DNA from: Terana coerulea
Taxonomy: Eukaryota > Basidiomycota > Agaricomycetes > Polyporales > Phanerochaetaceae
Length of the DNA: 52,813 nt
Assembly: GCA_024811115.1 (NCBI GenBank)
Contig: JAKOGH010000126.1
Location: 1-52,813, forward strand
Reading direction: 5' to 3'
Part shown: positions 10,252-30,619 of the stretch, in pieces
How positions within the stretch are numbered: the stretch's first letter is position 1
Layout of the letters: every line of letters starts with the position of its first letter
Translations under genes and position numbers: made by a program
Notes under the pieces: generated by a model
Told to the model about the DNA's origin: nothing
Database searches by the model: none
What the model saw: the letters and a program-made list of their open reading frames with translations, nothing else

Positions 10252-12212
10252 TCAAAATAGAGGTCTAAATGCCTGTATATTGTATCATTAGTGTGTATAA
10301 TCCTACAGCACGGTGGCCATAATTCTGTGCTTACTTTCGAGCTCTGGTCTGCTCCACTTTGTGTGGGTGCAAACTGCGTTTCGCCGTCATCATACAACTC
10401 GAACACGCTCTCGGGCGTCACACTCCGGTCCAGCTCATCCTTCTCTTCTTCCATATCCCCATCTGCCATGCGCACATCATCGTGGCTCATGGCCTCCTCG
10501 AGCTGTTCACGAAGCTGCGAAGGGGGTATGAGGACTTCCTCGCCCTCATCGTCCATCATAGCTGCCAGCTCATCTATGTCCATGTCCTCCAGGCCTAACC
10601 CGCTCTGCAACGCACCCTGGGACAGTTGCGAGCTTGGCAAGAACAGCGGCTCTTGGATCCTCTGTCGCTCGGATGCCGGAGCAGGCGTGACCGGCGGAGG
10701 TGTCGCGGGACGCGCCCATCGCTGACTCTGACTCGGCGCAAACGGATTCGAGCTCGGGGGCTGTGGAAAGGAAGGCGGAGGCATTGAGCCCGGGATCGGC
10801 GCCGATCCGCGTTGGCGGCTCGGGCCCGCGCTCTGGCTGGCTGCTTGCAGCTCGCGCACGCTGACTTCGCGCACAAACGACACAGGGTCTGCGCGCATGA
10901 CGGCCTTCATGGGCTTCTTCCGCGCGCTGCTGGGCGTCGCCATCGTACTTGCGTTTGCGGGCACCACAGAAGCTTGCCGCGACTCCGACCTGCGGGCTTC
11001 AGGCTCTTCAGACTCGAACTCGCGCTTGCGGCCCCGGGGCTGCATGCTCTCTGCACGACTCTGTGGCTGTTGGGCAGCAGAAGGCGCATCTGTGCCGTGC
11101 ACTTGACTCGTGGAGATCACAAAGAGGGTTTCGGACAAGTCACCTTCGACATCGATGAAGAGAGGATCGGCAGGGTTCGTGAAACGCATGTCGAGGGGCA
11201 GTGAGAGTACTTCCGCGAATGCTATCGTCGCCTACAACGCATATATGCGCATCAGGTAATTGTATCATCAAAGATTTTGGCCAGCACGTACGAGGAATTC
11301 CCGCAGATGAAAGGCAATAGTCACCGGTGGATCATACACGTCATACACCTCAAATTCGGCTGAGCTGATCGAAAGCTCTGTTGCGAGCTGGCCCTTGACA
11401 CTGGTATCCATCGAGGACTCGAGTCCCTTCAGGATGACATCTTCATCGCTGAAGCTCCAGACGAGCTGCGGGTCGCTCTTCGGGCCTTTTGCGACAGGAA
11501 AATGTTCGAGCATGTCTTTAAGGGCTCTTGCGCTTATGCTCAGCTTCGATTCGTTGACGGCATCCGGTACGGTGGGCACCATCAGGTTTGTGGCATTCAT
11601 GAGCAGTAGCCGGTGTGTCTTGACAACACCTAATTGGGTAAAACAAGTGTCAGTACAATAGTAGCAATGCGACAGCAAGAACGGTTTGCGAGAAATTACC
11701 GTGTTTGCAGTGTAGACGCACAATCAATTTGCTTTCGAGGCTATCTTCCTCCTCATCGTCCCCGCCTCTGCGTTCCCCGCCCTCCGAAATCGACAACTCG
11801 CATCTGTCCACTGTCTTTTCAACCGTTCTGTGCCTCAGGATAGACAGTAGTGACTATATGCGCGTTAATTTGGGCACAATCGCCCAGTATGATGTGGAGG
11901 TGCTCACCTTGACCAGCAGCTGTCCTGAGACTTTAATGTCGTCATCTTCGTCGGCAATCGAGGTCCCATTGACCGTATACCTGGAGAAGAATTGTCTGCT
12001 GTATCTGAAGCGACAGTATGCTGACAGAGAGGAGTTGGTAGCAGATAGTGAGAGGTGCTGGCGAGACGCATAGACGGTCAGGTCGTCCCCATATTTTGAG
12101 ATACAAGTCAGAGCCCTTGTCAGGTCTGAGGCATGTTCAGCGTGTCATTCATGATTCGCGACAAGATGGGAGCTATACGTTTCAGGGATGACGCGTCTAA
12201 GCTGGCTTGCAT
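10252..12212 (-). CDS. rad9: DNA damage checkpoint clamp subunit Rad9
   Basis: Rad9 is the 9-1-1 (Rad9-Rad1-Hus1) clamp subunit that loads on damaged DNA and activates checkpoint kinases. Six exons give 553 residues: 12212-12179, 12125-11908, 11853-11700, 11629-11292, 11231-10335, 10272-10252, all with GT-AG introns of 53-65 bp. The N-terminus MQASLDASSLKHLTRALTC followed by ISKYGDDLTVY matches the start of the family. Next come TVEKTVDRCELSI, CKHGVVKTHRLLLMN, a FHLREFLATIAFAE core and a long disordered tail with several SQ/TQ sites. The tail ends in the conserved FRPLF, which only the last short exon supplies. SQ/TQ is the phosphorylation motif of ATM/ATR kinases, and the divergent neighbour is the ATM gene itself. 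The gene runs unbroken. Confidence 0.95.
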
Positions 12213-12573
12213 TGCGAACAGCTTGCGGTCCTGGGGTTCTTGGGGATATGAGTCTGTTTCGCAGGACTGTTAGCAAGAGTGATAGTGTCGACGAGAGTTA
12301 ATTCCGGCTATATTAGGCATAGTAATAATAATGATTGAAAGTTGAATATACTGAGCAGTTAGTGCAGGGACGCCACTCACCTGGAACATGAAGGTGAAAG
12401 TCAAGCGTCGGGAGCAGACGCGCATCGGCCCCGACGTCGGGAGAGCGTTCAAGTACACGAGTTAATTACGCGAGCGCTAGAGGACTTTGTTCTGAATGTG
12501 ATCCTGGATTCCTGGCCAGCGCCGCCTCTCTCTCAAACTACCACTTGAATACACCTACACGCTGCCTGCCTGC
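12213..12573. promoter_or_regulatory. Shared divergent promoter region of rad9 and tel1
   Basis: 361 bp between the two start codons, the only place for both promoters. It has no clear TATA box and an A/T-rich patch around 12,300-12,350. An ACGCGT hexamer (MluI-box-like, known from S-phase genes in yeasts) lies at 12,190-12,195, but inside rad9 exon 1, so its meaning is doubtful. Confidence 0.5.
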
Positions 12574-22300
<9,727 letters not shown>

Positions 22301-22757
22301 CTCTATATTCCCCTTGTATCCTCATACCCCCGTGGACAGTCGTATACCATTGCATGCGTTAGATTATCTCCATTCATCTGTTTTGTATCTGCACCCGTCA
22401 TTACGAACTGTTGTACATATGCTGTTGCACCGATATCAGAACCTGTTTGCATAGATTGCACATGAGGACATTCGTTGTTCTAGTGTAGTCAATTGGAAAT
22501 ACCTGCGTGAGAGTTGTGAAAGTGTGGGGTTTTACAAGACAAACTTGTAAAGACAACATGTGGAAACGTGCAATAGCAGACCGAGATGTATGCATACCGA
22601 GATTATGTGCCCGCGGCCGGCCAGCCAGAAACAAAATGAGAGCAAGACCAAGGTCAGAGAGATCAATGATATATCAAGAGACGACGGGTGCCACGAGAAC
22701 GAACGACGAGCGAACGAGCGGATTGGGAGGTGCACGGTGGGACCGGATAGCTATAGT
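22301..22757. other. Intergenic region between convergent tel1 and PAK genes
   Basis: 457 bp holding the two 3' untranslated regions. No gene, repeat or structured element stands out. Confidence 0.6.
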
Positions 22758-25367
22758 TCACTTTGACTTGGCGATGTCCCGCGCGGCCTTGATGAGAGGA
22801 GCAAGAGTCCGCAGTGGCTCTGATAACTTGAAGAACTCGTGCTGGTATTGAAATAAGCGTGAGCATGAAGGTAATATGCCGACTACTAGGCAGCTCACCC
22901 GGAGAAGCTCGGAAGCGCTCGGTCGCTTCTCTGCGTCCACCTCCAGAGTCTTGTTGAGATAGTCTCTGAACGTGGGCGAAAGCGACTCGGGGTTGGCAAT
23001 GGTCGGCGTGCCGTTTGTCGCAATGAGGTACAGCGCCTTCAGAGGGTTTTGATTGAGGTATGGCGGTTCACCCTCGATCATCTCTGCGTGCGCGAGATGC
23101 TTAGTAGAGAAACCTGAAGGGAGGGGAGACATGCATACCTATCGCCATGATGCCCAGACTCCAGATGTCGACCTTAGGGCCGTACTCCTTCCGTGTGACA
23201 ACTTCGGGAGCCATCCAGTACGGCGTGCCGACCATAGTCGTTCGCTTAGCGCCGTCGGAGATTTGAGCACAGAAACCGAAGTCAGCTAGAAACGCGAATG
23301 AGAAAAATGGTGTAGCAACTGTAGCAAAGTCAGACGTACTGAGCTTGATATCGCCGTTCATGCTCAACAGAACGTTGTCACTCTTGATATCACGGTGAAT
23401 AACACCATGTCGGTGCAGATGCTCGAGACCCTGAGCGGTTTCGCGCGACACGGCTGCGATTTGGCCCTCGGACATCAGGTTGGCGGTGACGACGTCTGTT
23501 AAAGAACCGCCTTCCATATACTCCATAACCACCCACAACTCGTTCTTGTGCAAGAACGAGTCGATGTAGTTGACAATGTTGGGATGCCGTGAGGCCCGCA
23601 TGACGAGAATCTCGTTGATGATAAGGTCCTTCTTGGGCTGTTTCTCCAGGTCCATCTGCTTGATGGCGACAGACAGATTGGTGCCCACTTGGTACGCGGT
23701 GTACACACCACCAGATGCGCTGAGTAAAGCGATCAACAAATAACATATCAATGAGGAACAATCAGCTTACCCAGCACCAATTTTGACCAAGCTGCGGTAC
23801 AGCTTTGTGGGATCGGCGTCCGTGCATATCGCCTGCAACCTCTTGACGATATCCGCCTCCTTGTCCTTGTCGCCCTTCTTCTCTCTCCGCCTGGGGGTGG
23901 CCACTCCTGCTGAGACTTTCTGCAGGCTCTGGGTAGCGGGGCTGGGCGCAGATGGCTGTTGCCGCTTCTCCTGATCCCGGTGAGACGTGCTCGGGGAAGA
24001 CTTGAGATCTGCCGACGAAGATGGGGGTGATGACTTGGACGGCTTCGGGGTCTGTGCATGGGGCGGTGTCTGCGCAGATGGCTGTCCGTGCGCATGTCCG
24101 TGAGAGTGGCCTGGTCCAGGCGAGCGCCGGTCGCGGGACGTGCTCGTCGTGTTGGCACGGGTAAGCTGGTCGGCGCTCTTGCTCGGCTTGGTCTGTGGCA
24201 GACGTTGCGAGGTCGAGCGGTCGAGGGAGGGTGTCAGTGGAGCGGGCGGTGGCGGTGCGGGGCGGTATGCCGAAGGAGAAGGCGTCTGGGAGGGTGGCTG
24301 CGATCCAGATGGCCGCTTTGGAGGAGGAGGCGCGGCTCGCTGGAGAGATATTAAGTACGCGCAGTAACTGTGGAAAGTACATATGAACTCACGGGGTTGG
24401 AGTAGCCGTCGTCTATGAAGGCGCGCGGTGTCTGGGTGGGCGTGGTTGCACCAAGAGGAGCGGGAATCGCACCCATCTTGTCCCACACGGATCCTTCACC
24501 GCGGCCTTCCTGGTAGAACTTGACAATCTCCATCACCGCCTGTGGGTTCTTCTCCTGTTCGGACTTGGAGATGCCGCTCTCTTGAAGGAGCTGCTGCCAC
24601 TCCTTGGGAAGACCTGTAAACTCGCCCGTAGACGAGTTGAAACCAACATGCGTAAGATGCACTGGGTCATACGGCGTAGAGATCTCCAGACGTTTGGAGC
24701 TGTTGAGCAGATCCGACATGAAATTGAATACTCCTTTCTTGGATTTGGTGGTCGAAGTACTGTTGCGTGAGCGCATGCCCGACGAGGTCTTCTCAAGAAT
24801 TGAAGCGGGCGCATCTGGAATGGGGGGAAGTGGGGGAAGGCCCTGTGCCTCTGACGAATCTGAGTAGGCACCAGTGTCCTGACCAAAGTTAAGGGTGTGC
24901 GAAACAATGACAGGGTCCGACAGACGGTTATTCGCCAGACTTCCCTGAGTGGGGAAGATGTCGTTCAGAGTGGCCGTGTTGGCGCGGGAAGGACGAGGAG
25001 GGGGCGCTGTGCCGTTCATGGAAGGACTGTTGGCAGCGAACGGGTCGACGTCGATGGATCTGGCGGTGCTCTGCTTGCGCACGGGCGGGGCTTTGTGAAG
25101 CGAGTTCCGCACTCTAGGAGAAGTGGACTGCGAGATCCTCGAGGAAGTGGCCGGGGATACAGGCGGAGGCGGGGCTTGTCTGACTGGAACGAACGGGTCT
25201 TGGTAGTTGTCTGCGGCAGCTGCGTACTGGTTGGCGTCCGCAAGTAGCTTGTTGTACTCTTGTACGGAGTCCCGCGAGGGACGGTGGTACTCGACAGTGA
25301 TTTTGGAGTGGCGAGTAGAGGAATGCAAGGGTCTCTGGTTCAAGGCAGTCTGCGAGGACATTCCCAA
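22758..25367 (-). CDS. p21-activated kinase (PAK/Ste20 type)
   Basis: Serine/threonine kinase controlled by Cdc42/Rac, acting in polarity, septation and MAP-kinase signalling. Six exons (25367-24393, 24339-23771, 23719-23340, 23285-23139, 23083-22899, 22841-22758) give 779 residues with no frame problem. Order: a disordered proline/serine-rich N-terminus, then the CRIB/p21-binding domain around residues 225-260 ([25 protein letters not shown]). A proline-rich linker ([10 protein letters not shown]) comes next, and then the kinase. Kinase motifs: GAGASGGVY loop, AIKQMDL lysine, HRDIKSDN catalytic loop, [15 protein letters not shown] activation loop. No PH domain is seen before the CRIB, so it fits the Ste20/Shk1/Pak1 branch better than Cla4. 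Convergent with tel1. Confidence 0.93.
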
Positions 25368-26130
25368 GATGTGGCCGAAAAGATGCGAATGTCAGTTGGT
25401 GGTGTTGCTGGTGCTGATATTGAACTGCCCAGCTGTCCACAAGGCAAGACGGCGGTGGTGAAACAAGGCCAGCACGTTCCCGTTGGCAACGATCTCAATC
25501 GTGATCTTCAGGCGAGATTATACGAGGCGAACGTAAAAGGAGTGGTGTTTTCGCCGCGTAAGAAGATAGACAGAGAGCCTGCCAATGAGAATCAAGGCGC
25601 ACTCGTCGTGCGAGACGGTGAAGTCGCTGTGAAGGTCGTCGTGAAGTTACGCTCAAGAGCGTTGCGCTTGGTACATGCGTGCCTGCCAATTTAGGCTGAT
25701 CGATGTTACATAAGCTCCTCAAGTTAAGAGAACACCCGGAAAGGCAATGCACATTTCTTTCTATTTGACTTGTCCTAAAGTGCTCAATTCTCGTACTTGC
25801 GGGACAGTATGATGCAGCTGTCTCCGAAAGAATACCAAGCAAGTGCTCTGCTTGTATCTTTTCTAGCAAGTACTCCGGTTATCCAAGTCCTTCAAGCGCT
25901 GTCTTCTTCTCTGAAGTCAAACGGCGTCGGCACACGCACATTCCTCAACACTTACTATTCAATGATCGCGAGTTGAAGAAGCCATCGGCTCGAATGGCTC
26001 CCTATATAGCTAACAGCAAAAGAGTCTTCTGCTTACACTCCGCTGAATTTTTGCAGGCTTGTTCCTCGATAGTTCCCCGACTTGTCCCCGACTCTTGCTC
26101 GTCAGAAGCGCCGAACTTAATGATAATAAG
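25368..26130. other. Upstream region of the PAK gene
   Basis: About 760 bp without a supported gene; it should contain the PAK promoter. Open frames here are short and look non-coding. Confidence 0.5.
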
Positions 26131-26135
26131 TAGAG

Positions 26136-27085
26136 TTTGTACTCAGGCTCCAAACCAGCACTGCCTTGCGTGCTCGTTCAAAACTAATTCTGAAAGAACG
26201 TGAACACTGAATGTGCCATGCCACATATTGAGTTCCCGCTGATGGCTCGCAGCCACATTTAAAGCGCCGATGTATTTGAAACCCAGTTTTAACCTAAACA
26301 CTTTGAAGAGCACGCAAGGCAGGCTGGCAAACAATGTCGTGGGAATGCTTGGTAAGTAGGGCTCGCGTCTCATAATCATTCCAAGCGCGTCGACTCCTGG
26401 TCCAGTCGAGTTCACCTGTGTCTTCGGCACTACGCTTTCTGTTGTCACTGCCATGCTTGCGGCACGTCAAGTACACTCCATCGGGGAGTTTCTGATCACC
26501 TTCCTAGCAATGAAGGATACACAGGCTGTCCGACTTTACAGCAAGTATTCATGGCCAAGTTTTGTGAATTCATGGACACTTTGTCAGGGTATGCAAATCT
26601 CAAGTATTTACTTTTGTGTGTGCCACCAAGCTGCATATGAAAACCCTCGCAGCCAAGGTAGCAGCTCTCAGAGAGCAGCACTGGCTAGCATTTCAGCGCC
26701 AAGGAATCTGGACTCTGCGCCGCAGCCTTACCATCTCAATGATCACTATCCACACAATAGTTGGCTGGCTGTCTGCCTTCTCACTTGAATATGGTCCTGT
26801 CCGAATTATTTGTAGTGCTCAGGAGTAGCATGTTGTTTACCAGGACGTGTCCTTCATGTGCTGAGCAGGACGGCGCGTCGAAGAGACGCAGGCTACTCTG
26901 CTTACCAAGCTTTCCCACGACATTGTTTGCCAGCCGGCCTTGCGGCTTCTTCGTAAAATAAGGTTCAAAACTATAGTCACATGATGCATCGTAATCACAT
27001 ATGTGTCACGCACTATATAGAGGGATTTGGACGAACGAGGCCGCAAGGCCGTGCTGGTTTGGAGCCTGGTTTGTACTGAGCATTC
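26136..27085. repeat. Large nested inverted repeat (fold-back element)
   Basis: The outer arms, about 26,136-26,385 and 26,868-27,085, are inverted copies of each other. Shared landmarks are AGGCTCCAAACCAGCAC and its complement, and ACATTGTTTGCCAGCC with CTTACCAAGC. Each arm is itself an inverted repeat of roughly 140-180 bp (left about 26,154-26,325, right about 26,925-27,060). The small hairpins end in CCAGC-GGCCTTGCG-like sequence. The centre (26,400-26,860) has short open frames with no recognisable product. This looks like a pair of palindromic MITEs plus flanks duplicated in inverse orientation. Confidence 0.7.
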
Positions 27086-27105
27086 AACTCCGTTGTGAAT
27101 CCTTA

Positions 27106-27582
27106 CAGCTGTTTCGGGTTATTATGAGAAGCGCCGTTTTTCTCGCGCGCGGCGACCTTCCTAAATAGGAATCTTCCGACTCTTGCCTCCCGACTTGAGT
27201 GTGCAGACCTCGGTAACGGTGCTTATAGCAGGTACTTAAATGTTGCGAATGTACTCGTACATATATGTGCACCACTAATGCTTGATTTGAAGAGGCAAAA
27301 ACATTCAGATAACACATCCAGAGCCTGATTTGCGTACAACTAGGGCAAAATATGCATGCTGACCGGTCTTGCAAGGAGCGCAAGACTCACATACACAGAA
27401 AATACCACGGAAAGCTCAGTGCATGCTGACATAAGTCATATTCCTACTATCAGTGTGTTCTGAACAATATTGAAGGGATGGTGCGTGCAACAGGCTGGGG
27501 CAAGGAGTCGGAAGATTCCTATTTGGGAAGGTCGCCGCGCGCGAGAAAAAACGGCGCTTCTCATTATAACCCGAAACAGCTG
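27106..27582. mobile_element. 477 bp MITE with ~80 bp terminal inverted repeats and TA duplication
   Basis: Left end CAGCTGTTTCGGGTTATTAT and, on the opposite strand of the right end, CAGCTGTTTCGGGTTATAAT. The inverted match goes on through GAGAAGCGCCGTTTTTCTCG and AAATAGGAATCTTCCGACTC, with one or two differences in about 80 bp. TA flanks both ends (27,104-27,105 and 27,583-27,584). Size, TIRs and TA duplication fit a non-autonomous Tc1/mariner element. The interior has no transposase. It lies directly beside the nested inverted repeat and 125 bp before the coatomer start codon, so it overlaps that gene's likely promoter. Confidence 0.88.
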
Positions 27583-27707
27583 TAAACCAAGCTTCATTAA
27601 ACTTCATTATCCTACTTACTTACTGGTTGTTACCGTATAGCGCCCGTTTTCCTATAGGTTTCTACAGCACCTCCACGTCAATTTGAATCTCATCGGCCGC
27701 TCTCACA

Positions 27708-28818
27708 ATGGACTCGTCGGAATTGTACCATGTAAAGCAACAGTTTATTCTCGGTAAGATCTACGACGTACATAGGAAACGATTGAACTGACACCGAGCG
27801 TTGCAGGTGCCTACCAGGCCCTGGTGGACCTTACCCTGCCAGACCCTAACTCACCAGACCACACGCCGACCCTGATATACAAAGCGCGCGCGCACATCGC
27901 CCTCGACGACACAGAAGGTGCGCTCGCCATCTTGCCCGAATCTGAGAACGTCGCCATCAAGGCCGTGTCTGCGCTCGCGCGGTACGTCGGCGCGGCGAAG
28001 GACGCGGGCACGCAGGGTACCGAGGCAGCGTTGGAGGAGCTGCGGGACCTGTGCGTCGAGATTGAGGGCGAGGACGCGGACGGCGACGCGAAGGACAAGT
28101 GGCTCGTGCGCGTGCTCGCAGGGACGGCGTTCATCCGCGCTGGCGAGGTCGAGGAGGCGTTGGAGACGCTGTGTGCGGGGTCCAACAAGGAGAACCTGGA
28201 AGCGTACGTGGCTGGCATACCGTACCCGCTAACCACGTCACTAACCGCCTTCGGCCCTGCTCAGAGTCGCGATCACCGTGCAACTCTACCTCTCGCTCCA
28301 CCGCCCCGACCTCGCGCGCAAAGAGTTCGACGTCGCGAAGCGCTGGGCGGAGGACGACCTCCTGCTGCAGCTCATCGAGTCCACCATCAGCCTCGTCACG
28401 GGCAGTGACAGCTACGCGGACTGCAACTCGTTCTACACCGAGCAGCTCGCGAACCCGTCGCTCTCGTCCTCGCATCTGCTGACCGCCCGCGGCGTGACGC
28501 GCATCCTGCAAAGGCGAGATCCCCGCGGCGAAGAGCGACCTGGAGGAGGTTCCGAAGAAAGATGCGGAGACACTTGCAGCGTTGGCTGTAGCAGCCGGCT
28601 TGTCCGGTTCGAAGGAGAGCCAGGCTGAGGTCGAGCAGTCATGGAGGTATGTCGAGTGTTGGTTCAGCAAGCTTGCTGGTACTGATATCAATTGTAGTCA
28701 ACTGTCTAGCCAATACCCGACATTCCCTATGATCTCGGATGTGAATCAGAAGGCAGCTCTCTTTGACGAACTTGCTGCAAAATTCGAAGTTCCCCCTCTT
28801 GCAGTGGCAGCAGCTTGA
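27708..28818 (+). CDS. Coatomer subunit epsilon (COPI)
   Basis: Epsilon-COP stabilises alpha-COP in the COPI coat for Golgi-to-ER transport. Exons 27708-27753, 27807-28203, 28265-28646 and 28698-28818 sum to 946 bases, one more than a multiple of three. The protein begins MDSSELYHVKQQFILGAYQA and is built of helical TPR-like repeats. It includes YLSLHRPDLARKEFDVAKRW and ends FDELAAKFEVPPLAVAAA, about 314 residues, the usual size for the family. The single break lies at AAA 28510-28512: dropping one A restores RILQGEIPAAKSDLEEV and the DAETLAALAVAAGL helix. Loss of this gene would probably be severe, so an assembly error is likelier than a mutation. The MITE at 27106-27582 sits in the upstream region. 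Confidence 0.93.
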
Positions 28819-28975
28819 ATGGATTACATTGTGCGGATATATGAATTGATTAGATCGTACATTCACCGGGTACTGGCCTGCGCGATGCATACGACATACG
28901 CAAGGTCTGTCCGAAATATAACCAATTATATAGGAGGTACAATACCATGCTCTGTATACGTTCGCATAGTGAAGT

Positions 28976-30097
28976 TCAAGTCCGCGCGGGATGCAACAAC
29001 TCTACGACAATCCGCTGGCCCTTGAAGTATTTGTGCGTCGTGTCGTCCATGACGCTGATACGCAATACGCCGCCGCACTTGCGATGCGCAGGCACCACCG
29101 GCTCTGCCTTCACCTGCACCGCTACGCCGGGTACAAAGTCTGTTGCGCTGGGCGGTGACGGCTTCTTTGCGCCTGCGCGGAGGATCCAGTCAGAAAGGTG
29201 TGACTGGCGTGGTGCGGGTTTCGTCGCGGCTTTGCCGGAAAACGTAGGTATGGGTGTATGTGGGGAGATGGTTCCGCGACGCTTGTCTCGGAAACAGGCC
29301 TGGGGGGATCGCTGAATAGCATTTGCAGTGACACAGAAGGGTGCAGCCGCCTTCGCCGGTGTTTGGTGGTGAAGTCACATCATTTCTGACCAAGCTTAGC
29401 GCAAGGACACTCAAATCCCTAAGAAGACTCACCGGTGAGGAAGTTTCACGATCTTCTGCAGGTTTTGCGACACGAGCGTGGCTTGCAGCGAGTTCGAAGT
29501 GGCTGGGTCGGCGATGATGGAGTATGCACCATGGAAGGAGATATATTCTGCGGATGCGTTGGGTTGCTTGCTCGTCTTGTAAAAGCCCTTCAGCAGTGCC
29601 TGCAGCGCGTCGTAAAGGCCCGAACGCGTCTGATATTCTGTGCACGGTGCCGAGTGCTCTATCGACTCCCGCAACACCTCTGCCTTGCGCTTGCCCAGAC
29701 TAACGGGCGATTGTACGTACGCAAGAGGGCCGATAGTCACTTTCACTTTCTCCGACTGTGCTGTCTCGACTCGTGTTGTTGCGTATGGCCGAGCAGAGCG
29801 TTCGGACGCGACGACGGGCTCTTCCCGGTCCTCCTTGGCCGCCTGCTTTCTCGACTTGTTCTCCGCACAGAAGAAACACAGGCCGTTATTCACCGGCATG
29901 ATGCATCGGACACCGCATCCCGCGCATTTCGTAGGGCCTAATCTCATAGTTCTGGTCAGTCGGCGCTGGACAAGACATACACGGATACACTCACCAGCAT
30001 TGCTTGAGTTGTTCTTGCCAGCGGTCCGATGTGAAGGTACGGAAGCAGAGTGGAGGGTATGGCTGTGGTTGGTCTGTACTCGGAAGCTCGAGATCAT
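28976..30097 (-). CDS. Uncharacterised cysteine-ribbon protein
   Basis: Not recognised. From the ATG at 30097 (MISSFRVQTNHSHTLHS) a GTGAGT...TTAG intron near 29,943-29,994 joins ...NSSNAG to PTKCAGCGVRC. That begins a compact cysteine cluster ending LCFFCAENKSRK, probably a zinc ribbon. A basic linker follows, then a helical middle part (EYQTRSGLYDALQALLKGFY). The C-terminal exon reads HLSDWILRAGAKK and CGGVLRISVMDDTTHKYFKG, then ends VVELLHPART at the TGA 28978-28976. Between 29,433 and 29,300 the frame does not join cleanly. An intron 29,432 to about 29,386 plus one base less in the G6 run 29302-29307 gives a continuous protein. An upstream in-frame ATG at 30217 is possible. Convergent with the coatomer gene. 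Confidence 0.6.
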
Positions 30098-30619
30098 GTT
30101 GGAATTCTTGCTGAATTCTCGAGAAGCGTTCCCGTGGGAGGGGATGTGTAGAAGGCAGCGACCGGTGTCCGGCGTACCGCGGCAGGGGAAGATGTGACGA
30201 CGCGTCGCGTCACGCACACCAACAAAACGCGTCCGAACGCGTCGTGATCATGTGATGTAGCCCGCGACACGAGAGATGTCCTGGATACAGCGTTCTGGGA
30301 CGGTCCGTTTGACCCAGCAGGGGACCATCAGCTCGGTTACTTATGTGGTGGCATTTACTAACGTTAACGTTAGTGTAAAAACGAAGCTGCACCTCGTAGG
30401 AGTAAGCCTGGGACGGCAGAGGGCTTGACAATCAGATAAAGGAGGTAAGTACATATGATTAGGCGAATCTAAACAAACTTAGTGACTAGCATACAAGAAC
30501 TTAAGAAGACCCAGGCGATAGCCCACCACCATGATAATGATAGAATAGTGAAGAATAACAGTTACCGTCCATACACAACACATATATACGAACCAGTTAG
30601 CACCAGGCTATGTCGGGAC
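30098..30619. other. Intergenic region between two minus-strand genes
   Basis: 522 bp between the F-box stop and the ribbon-protein start. It contains a small palindrome, ACTAACGTTAACGTTAGT, near 30,358-30,375. No gene is supported. Confidence 0.5.

Noticed and set aside
10812..11204. Open frame of 130 codons on the plus strand
   Set aside because: It lies antisense to the GC-rich, low-complexity tail of rad9 and has no motif.
12190..12195. MluI cell-cycle box controlling rad9/tel1
   Set aside because: The single ACGCGT lies within rad9 codons and is not repeated in the intergenic part.
26453..26788. Open frame of 111 codons in the centre of the nested inverted repeat
   Set aside because: No recognisable protein, and it lies inside a repeat; kept only as part of the repeat description.
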